The notes under the pieces are model-generated. The model was not told the DNA's origin and did no database searches. It saw nothing but the letters and a program-made list of their open reading frames with translations. Positions 1-4,944 of a DNA stretch of 5,056 nucleotides are shown here, piece after piece; positions within the stretch are counted from its first letter, which is position 1; the number at the start of each line of letters is the position of its first letter. A program made the position numbers and the translations under genes. Source of the DNA: Calditrichota bacterium (GTDB taxonomy: Bacteria > Zhuqueibacterota > Zhuqueibacteria > Zhuqueibacterales > Geothermadaptataceae); the NCBI GenBank assembly GCA_008501545.1, contig QQUM01000770.1, positions 1 to 5,056 of the forward strand, given 5' to 3'.

Positions 1-419
1 CGACCGAAGCGCTCACCAAAACAGAAGAAGCAACGAATCGTGGGACGCAACTCTCTGCGGATTGGCAGGCCCAGCAGAAAATGGCGGATCAGCTCCAGGG
101 TAAAGTAGAGAAATTAAAACAGACGATTTCTCGCTATGAAAATGAACTCGTTACATTGAAAGCCCGCGCAAAAACTGCATCTTCTATAAAAAAAATCAAC
201 ATGCAGTTAACCAATGTAGATTCTTCGAGTACAGTTGCCATGTTAGAACGCATGAAAGACAAAGTAAATGAGGAAGAATCGCTTGCTGAAGCCTATGGAG
301 ACACAGGTCAAATTGGAGGCTCAGTCGATGATGAAATTGATGCCGTATTGGATACACCGGCTTCGACTTCCGGATCCGACTCATTAGCTGCCTTAAAAGC
401 TAAAATGGGTATCCAATAA
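1..419 (+). CDS. PspA/IM30 family protein, 3' part (5' end outside window)
   Basis: An open frame runs from the left edge (first full codon at 3) to a TAA at 417-419, giving 138 visible residues against about 220-230 for the family, so roughly the N-terminal third is missing. The visible part is highly charged, heptad-like helix: an Ala/Glu/Lys/Gln-rich stretch, then a motif of the type LERMKDKVNEEESLAEAY, then an acidic linker with DDEID, and a final LAALKAKMGI. This order, ending in a short 'LAALK-K-G' tail, is characteristic of PspA/IM30/Vipp1 proteins. These peripheral inner-membrane proteins form ESCRT-III-like oligomers that protect the membrane under stress. The ATG at 81 is internal to the frame and is not the true start. 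No Psp partner genes are visible; downstream lies a terminator and then a tRNA cluster. Family assignment is fairly secure; the exact paralogue (PspA or IM30) cannot be decided from the C-terminal part. Confidence 0.82.
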   Translation, partial: TEALTKTEEATNRGTQLSADWQAQQKMADQLQGKVEKLKQTISRYENELVTLKARAKTASSIKKINMQLTNVDSSSTVAMLERMKDKVNEEESLAEAYGDTGQIGGSVDDEIDAVLDTPASTSGSDSLAALKAKMGIQ

Positions 420-426
420 TTTTTGA

Positions 427-457
427 AAGCACCGGCATTTTCCGGTGCTTCCTATTT
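427..457 (+). terminator. Rho-independent-type terminator after the PspA-family gene
   Basis: A perfect 9-bp stem, AAGCACCGG (427-435) with CCGGTGCTT (442-450), closes a 6-base loop eight bases after the stop codon. The following tract, CCTATTTAATTTT, is T-rich but interrupted, so termination may be less than complete. Confidence 0.75.
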
Positions 458-547
458 AATTTTCAGGGGGACGCCACGTTGTTTCCTCCCGCAAATAAAA
501 TTTATGATCCAAAATTAAAGAAATGATAAAATACCCCGAAAATAATC

Positions 548-575
548 TTGACATTCAAATAAAAAACTTTATCTT
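548..575 (+). promoter_or_regulatory. Sigma-70-like promoter for the tRNA cluster
   Basis: A perfect TTGACA -35 box (548-553) is followed after 16 bases by TATCTT (570-575), which matches four of six positions of the -10 consensus. An alternative -10 is CTTATT at 573-578. Transcription would start near 582-585, leaving a leader of about 40 bases before tRNA-Pro for RNase P to remove. The region upstream is AT-rich, which fits a strong stable-RNA promoter. The remainder of the 420-624 gap shows no supportable gene on either strand. Confidence 0.6.
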
Positions 576-624
576 ATTCGTCTTGTCTGGCTGAGCCGGG
601 CGGGTTCTTTGGATAAAGTGAAAA

Positions 625-699
625 CGGGGCATAGCGCAGTCCGGTTAGCGCACCTGGTTTGGGACCAGGGGGCCGCAGGTTCAAATCCTGCTGCCCCGA
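625..699 (+). tRNA. tRNA-Pro (anticodon TGG)
   Basis: Cloverleaf read by hand. The acceptor stem is CGGGGCA (625-631) with TGCCCCG (692-698), and the discriminator is A699. The D arm is closed by GCGC/GCGC. The anticodon stem is CCTGG/CCAGG around the loop TTTGGGA, with anticodon TGG at 660-662. The T arm is GCAGG-TTCAAAT-CCTGC. It decodes CCN proline codons through a modifiable U34. The CCA end is not encoded (the next bases are CTT), so it must be added by tRNA nucleotidyltransferase. This is the first gene of the cluster. Confidence 0.96.
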
Positions 700-717
700 C
701 TTTCTTTTTTGACAAGG

Positions 718-791
718 GCGCCAGTAGCTCAATCGGATAGAGCAACGGCCTTCTAAGCCGTAGGTTATGGGTTCGATTCCCCTCTGGCGTA
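718..791 (+). tRNA. tRNA-Arg (anticodon TCT)
   Basis: The acceptor stem is GCGCCAG (718-724) with CTGGCGT (784-790), including one terminal G-T wobble, and the discriminator is A791. The D stem is GCTC/GAGC. The anticodon stem is ACGGC/GCCGT around CTTCTAA, with anticodon TCT at 752-754, which reads AGA/AGG arginine codons. The T arm (767-771 with 779-783) has a T-C mismatch at its second pair (768 against 782) but a normal TTCGATT loop. No CCA is encoded. It lies 18 bases after tRNA-Pro. Confidence 0.94.
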
Positions 792-820
792 CAAATTGAG
801 AAGGCACAGCCTTTTTAAAT

Positions 821-894
821 GGTGGGCGTAGCTCAGGTGGTAGAGCGCCAGATTGTGGCTCTGGTGGCCGCGGGTTCAAGTCCCGTCGCTCACC
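821..894 (+). tRNA. tRNA-His (anticodon GTG)
   Basis: The acceptor stem is GTGGGCG (822-828) with CGCTCAC (887-893). An extra encoded G at -1 (821) faces the discriminator C (894); this G-1:C73 pair is the identity element of bacterial tRNA-His read by HisRS. The anticodon stem is CCAGA/TCTGG around TTGTGGC, with anticodon GTG at 855-857. The T arm is 870-874 with 882-886 and loop TTCAAGT. CCA is not encoded. Confidence 0.96.
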
Positions 895-926
895 CTTCTT
901 AAAAATTTGTTGCATTTAAAATAGAA

Positions 927-932
927 TATAAT
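927..932 (+). promoter_or_regulatory. Possible internal -10 box upstream of tRNA-Glu
   Basis: A perfect TATAAT lies in the 60-base, very AT-rich spacer between tRNA-His and tRNA-Glu, 22 bases before the tRNA. No convincing -35 sits 16-18 bases upstream (TTGCAT at 910-915 is too close). In DNA this AT-rich a chance match is quite possible. If real, it would give tRNA-Glu extra transcription independent of the cluster promoter. Confidence 0.22.
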
Positions 933-954
933 TATTATTACAGCTCTGAATTTT

Positions 955-1026
955 GGCCCCTTCGTCTAGTGGTTAGGACTCAGGACTTTCATTCCTGCAA
1001 CAGGGGTTCAAACCCCCTAGGGGTCA
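955..1026 (+). tRNA. tRNA-Glu (anticodon TTC)
   Basis: The acceptor stem is GGCCCCT (955-961) with AGGGGTC (1019-1025), including one G-T wobble, and the discriminator is A1026. The anticodon stem is CAGGA/TCCTG around CTTTCAT, with anticodon TTC at 988-990. The T arm is AGGGG-TTCAAAC-CCCCT. The start TCGTCTAGTGGTTAGGA is typical of tRNA-Glu. CCA is not encoded. It is the last gene of the cluster, separated from tRNA-His by 60 bases and followed directly by a terminator hairpin. Confidence 0.96.
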
Positions 1027-1027
1027 C

Positions 1028-1060
1028 AAAAAAAAGGTCACTTATAAAAGTGACCTTTTT
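1028..1060. terminator. Bidirectional terminator between tRNA cluster and chorismate operon
   Basis: A perfect 13-bp inverted repeat (1031-1043 with 1048-1060) has a 4-base loop; its core is GGTCACTT/AAGTGACC flanked by A5 and T5. On the + strand the hairpin ends in a T run right after tRNA-Glu. On the - strand the A run 1028-1035 reads as eight T's after the hairpin, which starts ten bases beyond the stop of the last operon gene. It therefore can end both convergent transcripts. Confidence 0.85.
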
Positions 1061-1069
1061 CATTTATAT

Positions 1070-1510
1070 CTATCCAATTTCCTTGATAACGGAAGCCTCG
1101 GAACTGTCCGCATAAATATTTTCTGTTATGATCCGACCGGTGGTCTCTTCCAGATAAGCCCGCAAGACATCATTTAATTCTTTAAATTCCGGCCACAGAA
1201 TCTCTTCAACAAACTGCTTCGGAATGCGTGCCATAACAGTTGTGTAGCGTTGTCTGGCGTAACGATAAGGCTCGATTCCATAACGTCGCATGAGGGCTAC
1301 AAGCAATTTACGTGACCACATGTCATTCAACGTAAATTTATATTCAACAGGTTGTTCGCTTTTTTGAAATTTCTGCAATCGTTTCTGTATTTTTTTAAGG
1401 GCAACACCCGCTGCAATTCGTTCCCCTTCCGTGGTCGCGCCTGCGAAAAGCCGTTCTATACTTTCCAGCTTCTGTTTCAAACGCGCTTCGTCCTTTGCAT
1501 TGTTTACCAC
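1070..1510 (-). CDS. Conserved-looking hypothetical protein, last gene of the chorismate operon
   Basis: The frame runs from a GTG at 1510-1508 to TAG at 1072-1070, 146 residues. No in-frame ATG is suitably placed; GTG overlaps the stop of the upstream aroQ-GAF gene by seven bases (GTGGTAA), and a purine-rich GGGAGAG lies about 11 bases before it. I cannot assign a function. Residues 1-55 are Lys/Glu/Arg/Gln-rich and look helical or coiled-coil, with a motif FAGATTEGERIAAGVAL that recalls helical repeats of the DUF2786 type (weak resemblance). Residues about 55-130 form a separate basic/aromatic segment with MRRYGIEPYRYARQRYTT and a following hydrophobic-acidic stretch; the tail is short and polar. 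There is no signal peptide or membrane segment, so it is probably cytosolic. The coding call is supported by its length, the overlap with aroQ and the terminator directly after it. A role in aromatic biosynthesis rests on position alone. Confidence 0.75.
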   Translation of the reverse strand: MVNNAKDEARLKQKLESIERLFAGATTEGERIAAGVALKKIQKRLQKFQKSEQPVEYKFTLNDMWSRKLLVALMRRYGIEPYRYARQRYTTVMARIPKQFVEEILWPEFKELNDVLRAYLEETTGRIITENIYADSSEASVIKEIG

Positions 1511-2364
1511 CGCAGCCCTATCTCTCCCGCAACCTCTTCCAAAAATTTGCGATCATGCTTTTTGAAGACATCAAGACGATGGCTGTCAATATCAATTTCA
1601 CCCACGATTTCTTCTTTGGCGTAAATAGGAACGACTATTTCTGATTTTGTTTCGATACTACAGGCAAGATAGCGTGGATCAGCATTGACATCCGGTACGA
1701 TGATCGAATCTCTTTCTGCCACGGCTGCACCACAAATCCCCTGCCCGATCGGAATTCGGGAGTGCGGTGAAGGCGCACCATGAAAATTATGCAAATCCAG
1801 TTCATCGCCATCGACTAAGTAAATCCCGGTCCAATCGTATTTGGGAAATGTAGCATGTAATACATCAACCGCTTTTTTTAACATGTCATCCCGGTTTTTT
1901 ACGGCATCCCATTCTTCTTTCATTCTGCGCAACGCACCATAACCGATTAAGGCTTCCACACCAAATACATAGCTGTTTTTGCCGAATCCGCCAATTTGCT
2001 GCAAACAGATATCAGAGATGACTGAAGTCCTGCGAAAGTCTTCACGCTTAGAAATATCCGACAAATGCACGTCCACGACTGGTACGGCAACTGCAGACAG
2101 TGCATCACGAATAGCAATGCTGTAATGCGTGTAGGCTGCAGGATTAATCACGATGCCATCAACCGTACCACGCGCCGCGTGTATACGTTCGATTATCGCC
2201 CCTTCGTGGTTGGATTGAAAGAAATGCAATTCAACGTTATATTCAGCGGTTTTCTCCTGAATATAAGCATTGATTGGCTCCAGCGCATCGGTTCCATAAA
2301 TTTCAGGTTCTCGCGAACCCAGCAGATTTAAATTGGGTCCGTGAATAACATCAATTATTTTCAT
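1504..2364 (-). CDS. aroQ: Type II 3-dehydroquinate dehydratase fused to a GAF domain
   Basis: Residues 1-140 are a full AroQ: GPNLNLLGSREPEIYG at 9-24, NPAAYTHYS at 74-82, HLSDISKREDFR at 100-111. The type II catalytic set is present: Arg18, Tyr23 (the base), Asn74, His80, Asp87, His100, Arg107 and Arg111. It dehydrates 3-dehydroquinate to 3-dehydroshikimate in the cytosol. Type II enzymes normally stop near residue 145 and form dodecamers. Here the frame continues through a helical linker into a GAF domain (about 155-286) most like free methionine-(R)-sulfoxide reductase: YDWTGIYL at 176-183, RIPIGQGICG at 203-212, YLACSIETKSEIVVPI at 232-247, GEIDIDS at 255-261. I chose the ATG at 2364-2362 because homologues start with M-K-I-x-x-I-H-G-P-N; a TTG at 2376 would add four residues. 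The gene overlaps aroK by 14 bases and the next gene by 7. AroQ identity is certain; the GAF ligand is unknown. Confidence 0.95.
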   Translation of the reverse strand: MKIIDVIHGPNLNLLGSREPEIYGTDALEPINAYIQEKTAEYNVELHFFQSNHEGAIIERIHAARGTVDGIVINPAAYTHYSIAIRDALSAVAVPVVDVHLSDISKREDFRRTSVISDICLQQIGGFGKNSYVFGVEALIGYGALRRMKEEWDAVKNRDDMLKKAVDVLHATFPKYDWTGIYLVDGDELDLHNFHGAPSPHSRIPIGQGICGAAVAERDSIIVPDVNADPRYLACSIETKSEIVVPIYAKEEIVGEIDIDSHRLDVFKKHDRKFLEEVAGEIGLRW

Positions 2365-2902
2365 GATTCTCTTCAATTAATTTCAACAATCGTTCAATGG
2401 TTTCGTCAATTCCCCAATCATCATCGCAAATAAAGGTGTGGTTCGCCCTTGCATAATAAGGGGTTCTTGCATGCAGCAGATTTTGGACATGCTGCAATAA
2501 ATCCTTGCGTTCAGCTCGTTTTAAAACAGGTCGATGATCGGTATGCCGTACGTGATCATAAAGTTGCTCCGCCGTCCGCTGCAGGTAAATTGTCGTACCG
2601 CTGTTTTGCAATAACGGCCAGACATTTTCGAGCGTTGGCGTTCCACCACCGAGGGCAACGACCTTTGCTATTTTCCCATCACTCGCCAGTTCAGCCAGTA
2701 CTTCAAGTTCCAGTTCTCGAAATTTGGCTTCACCCAACATCTCAAAAATTGTTGATACTGTCATGCCCACTTTCACTTCAACCAAAATATCGGTATCGAC
2801 AAATGGCATATCCAGTATGTTCGCCAATTTGCGTCCCAGAGTTGACTTCCCACATCCCATAAAGCCGAGCAAATAAATATGCTTATTCTCTATTTTATCC
2901 AT
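2351..2902 (-). CDS. aroK: Shikimate kinase
   Basis: 183 residues, near the usual 170-180. This NMP-kinase-fold P-loop enzyme phosphorylates shikimate at O3 with ATP. Visible motifs are the Walker A GFMGCGKST (13-21), the DTD of the shikimate/Mg site (36-38), the substrate arginine in KFRELE (Arg62), the glycine loop GGGTP (85-89), the lid with RHTDHRP (119-125) and Arg146 in HARTPYY, corresponding to the second substrate arginine. The Gly-Gly-Gly-Thr-Pro form of the loop is, from memory, common in Bacteroidota-like enzymes. The ATG at 2902-2900 lies inside the end of aroC (13-base overlap ATGGATAAAATAG) and has only a weak Shine-Dalgarno, so translation is probably coupled to aroC. It ends within aroQ. 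No separate AroB domain is fused, unlike in some bacteria. Confidence 0.96.
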   Translation of the reverse strand: MDKIENKHIYLLGFMGCGKSTLGRKLANILDMPFVDTDILVEVKVGMTVSTIFEMLGEAKFRELELEVLAELASDGKIAKVVALGGGTPTLENVWPLLQNSGTTIYLQRTAEQLYDHVRHTDHRPVLKRAERKDLLQHVQNLLHARTPYYARANHTFICDDDWGIDETIERLLKLIEENHENN

Positions 2903-4068
2903 TCCAAATACCGATTTTCAACTTCTTCAAATGAATCACCCCCAAATTTATCCAGCACAGCGTCAGCAAGGACCAATGCGAGCATCGCCTCACCGATGAC
3001 AGCAGCAGCTGGAACTGCGGTGACATCTGAACGCTCGACGTGTGCTTTGACTGGCTTCTTACTTTCCAATTCAACTGAATCCAGTGGGCGCATCAATGTT
3101 GCTATAGGTTTCATCGCAACACGGACAACGAGCGGCATACCATTCGTAATACCACCTTCCAGACCACCGGCATTATTTTGTTTTCGATAAAAATGAGCGG
3201 AGTCTTCACGGTAATAAATTTCGTCGTGGACTTGCGAACCGAATCGGCACGCCCCACCAAAGCCATCGCCTATTTCAACCCCTTTCATTGCCTGTATTCC
3301 CATCATTGCAGCAGCTATTTGTGCGTCGAGACGGCGGTCCCAGTGCACGTGGCTGCCCAATCCCACCGGCAGATTATACGCAGCGACCTCAAAGATACCA
3401 CCACAGGTATCCCGTTCCTCTTTGGCTTTATCGATCAATGCAATCATCTCAGCTTCTGCCTGGGAATCGATGCAGCGCACAGGGGAATTGTCTGCCCGCT
3501 CATTTAATTCCTGCAAATCAATATCCCATTGCGGTGAACCATAACGAATGAGGCTCTTTTCAGACTTTACATCGGCTATCTGCAGCACATGACTCGCAAT
3601 TCCGATCCCAAGTCCATCGATGAACTGACGCGCGATTGCGCCCAGTGCGACACGCGTTGTGGTTTCCCGTGCCGACGCCCGTTCAAGAATATTGCGCATG
3701 TCGGTTTGATTGTATTTGATTGCCCCACTCAAATCAGCATGTCCCGGGCGTGGCACTTCAACAAGCTTTTTACCGGGATCTTCCCCTTCCACAGCCATAA
3801 TTTTTTCCCAGTTTTTCCAATCGCGATTTTCAATGAAGAGACTAATAGGACTGCCTAAACTTTTGCCGTGGCGCACTCCGGTGAGAATCTGGGCCTTGTC
3901 TGATTCGATTTGCATTCGGCGACCGCGGCCATAGCCTTGTTGCCGACGCCAGAGCTGGTGGTTAATTTTATCTATTGAAATAACAGTGTTTGCCGGTAAT
4001 CCCTCAAGTGTTCCGACCAAACCCTGTCCATGGGATTCACCCGCGGTAAAAAAACGTAGTTTAGGCAT
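2890..4068 (-). CDS. aroC: Chorismate synthase
   Basis: 392 residues, the length of the longer bacterial class. It converts 5-enolpyruvylshikimate-3-phosphate to chorismate, the last common step for Phe, Tyr, Trp, folate and quinones, using reduced FMN without net redox change. Family signatures are intact: GESHGQG with His13, the flavin/substrate region RRQQGYGRGRRM (41-52), RPGHADLSGAIKY with His110 (107-119), RASARET (130-136), and the C-terminal RSDVTAVPAA (346-355). No NAD(P)H:flavin reductase domain is attached, so it should be monofunctional and depend on FMNH2 made elsewhere. The ATG at 4068 is preceded by TGAGGA (4080-4075) at good spacing, the clearest ribosome binding site in the operon. 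Its stop overlaps the aroK start. Confidence 0.97.
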   Translation of the reverse strand: MPKLRFFTAGESHGQGLVGTLEGLPANTVISIDKINHQLWRRQQGYGRGRRMQIESDKAQILTGVRHGKSLGSPISLFIENRDWKNWEKIMAVEGEDPGKKLVEVPRPGHADLSGAIKYNQTDMRNILERASARETTTRVALGAIARQFIDGLGIGIASHVLQIADVKSEKSLIRYGSPQWDIDLQELNERADNSPVRCIDSQAEAEMIALIDKAKEERDTCGGIFEVAAYNLPVGLGSHVHWDRRLDAQIAAAMMGIQAMKGVEIGDGFGGACRFGSQVHDEIYYREDSAHFYRKQNNAGGLEGGITNGMPLVVRVAMKPIATLMRPLDSVELESKKPVKAHVERSDVTAVPAAAVIGEAMLALVLADAVLDKFGGDSFEEVENRYLEWIK

Positions 4069-4082
4069 TTATTTTCCTCAAA

Positions 4083-4919
4083 TTAGTGACTCCAAAGTGC
4101 TTGGACGAGTAAATCACGTAACGCCACAAAATTATCTTGTATATCGATTTTTTTTCCAGACCAAATTTCCATAGCTAAAATGCCCTGCAGAATCAGCATC
4201 CCAATGCCGCCAACGGATAGGGCGCCAACTGTCGCAGCATGCTGGAGAAAAAGCGTATTTTGTGGATTATAAACAATATCGATGTAAACACAATCTGGAC
4301 GAAACAAACGCGCAGGAAAAGGCGATTCACCAACATGTGGATGCATGCCAACACTCGTGGTATTGATGACCGCCGCGTTGTCCGGTATGGACTTGAGTGC
4401 ATCCTCGGGTAGCACTGTACTCCCGGTTTTTTCTGCAAGAGCGACAGCTTTTTCATAAGTACGGTTGTAAATACGCACCGAGTTTGCTCGAGCATTTTTC
4501 GCAGCCAGAACAATTGCCCGTGCCGCACCACCTGCTCCCAATACAATGACATCACGATCGGCCAACGAAACATTCTCCACAGCCAGACTATGCAAAAAAC
4601 CAAATACATCCGTGTTGTAGCCAGTAATTTTCCCATCACTAAAAAGGATAGTATTGACTGCGCCGACTTTGAGCGCAAATTCATCAATTTCATCAAGCAG
4701 GGGCAGGACGGCTTTTTTATACGGCACAGTCACATTTAACCCACGAAATCCCAAAGCCTGTGCGCCATAAATTGCTTCGGCGAGCATATCGTTCTCCACA
4801 TGAAAAGCGGAATACGTAAAAGGAAAATCATATTTCGCGATTAAGGAACCGTGTAAAAGTGGAGACAATGAATGCGCAATCGGGGCACCGATGACGCCAA
4901 GCGATTGTTTCGGATTCAT
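4083..4919 (-). CDS. aroE: Shikimate dehydrogenase (NADP+)
   Basis: 278 residues, normal for AroE. It reduces 3-dehydroshikimate to shikimate with NADPH. The substrate domain shows SLSPLLH (Ser17 and Ser19, shikimate contacts), NVTVPYKK with the catalytic Lys68, Asn89 in GAVNT, and Asp104 in GYNTD. The nucleotide domain shows the loop GAGGAARA (128-135) and NRT (152-154), whose Arg153 fits NADP preference; GGIGMLILQG near the end carries the conserved Gln. The Asn-Arg-Thr after beta-2 favours AroE over YdiB or quinate-specific paralogues, as does the operon. The ATG at 4919-4917 matches homologue starts but has no clear Shine-Dalgarno (upstream AATAAAGT). It sits 25 bases after aroA and 14 before aroC. 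Confidence 0.96.
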   Translation of the reverse strand: MNPKQSLGVIGAPIAHSLSPLLHGSLIAKYDFPFTYSAFHVENDMLAEAIYGAQALGFRGLNVTVPYKKAVLPLLDEIDEFALKVGAVNTILFSDGKITGYNTDVFGFLHSLAVENVSLADRDVIVLGAGGAARAIVLAAKNARANSVRIYNRTYEKAVALAEKTGSTVLPEDALKSIPDNAAVINTTSVGMHPHVGESPFPARLFRPDCVYIDIVYNPQNTLFLQHAATVGALSVGGIGMLILQGILAMEIWSGKKIDIQDNFVALRDLLVQALWSH

Positions 4920-4944
4920 ACTTTATTGGACTTTCAATTAGGAT

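Noticed and set aside
196..384. A 62-codon minus-strand frame antisense to the PspA-family gene
   Set aside because: It sits wholly within a well-supported coding frame and its product is rich in His, Leu and Arg with no known pattern.
420..547. Possible small gene, riboswitch or CRISPR-like structure in the gap before the tRNA promoter
   Set aside because: Apart from the terminator hairpin at its left end I found no long open frame, no repeat series and no extended inverted repeat.
574..915. A 113-codon minus-strand frame with DLNPRPPEPQSGALPPELRP-like text
   Set aside because: It lies antisense to three tRNA genes. Proline-rich text of this kind is a well-known false protein produced by translating tRNA complements and appears in many databases as a spurious ORF.
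2374..2376. TTG as an upstream start for aroQ-GAF, adding four residues
   Set aside because: The in-frame ATG at 2364-2362 matches the usual AroQ N-terminus and is the better codon; nothing upstream of the TTG resembles a good ribosome binding site.
2065..3934. Several plus-strand frames of 74-137 codons antisense to the aro genes
   Set aside because: All overlap strongly supported aro genes on the other strand, lack recognisable motifs and have compositions typical of antisense translation.
4193..4696. A 167-codon minus-strand frame inside aroE
   Set aside because: It is a shifted-frame shadow of aroE; the product is rich in Met, Arg, Leu and Cys with no family motif, while the aroE frame has every expected signature.
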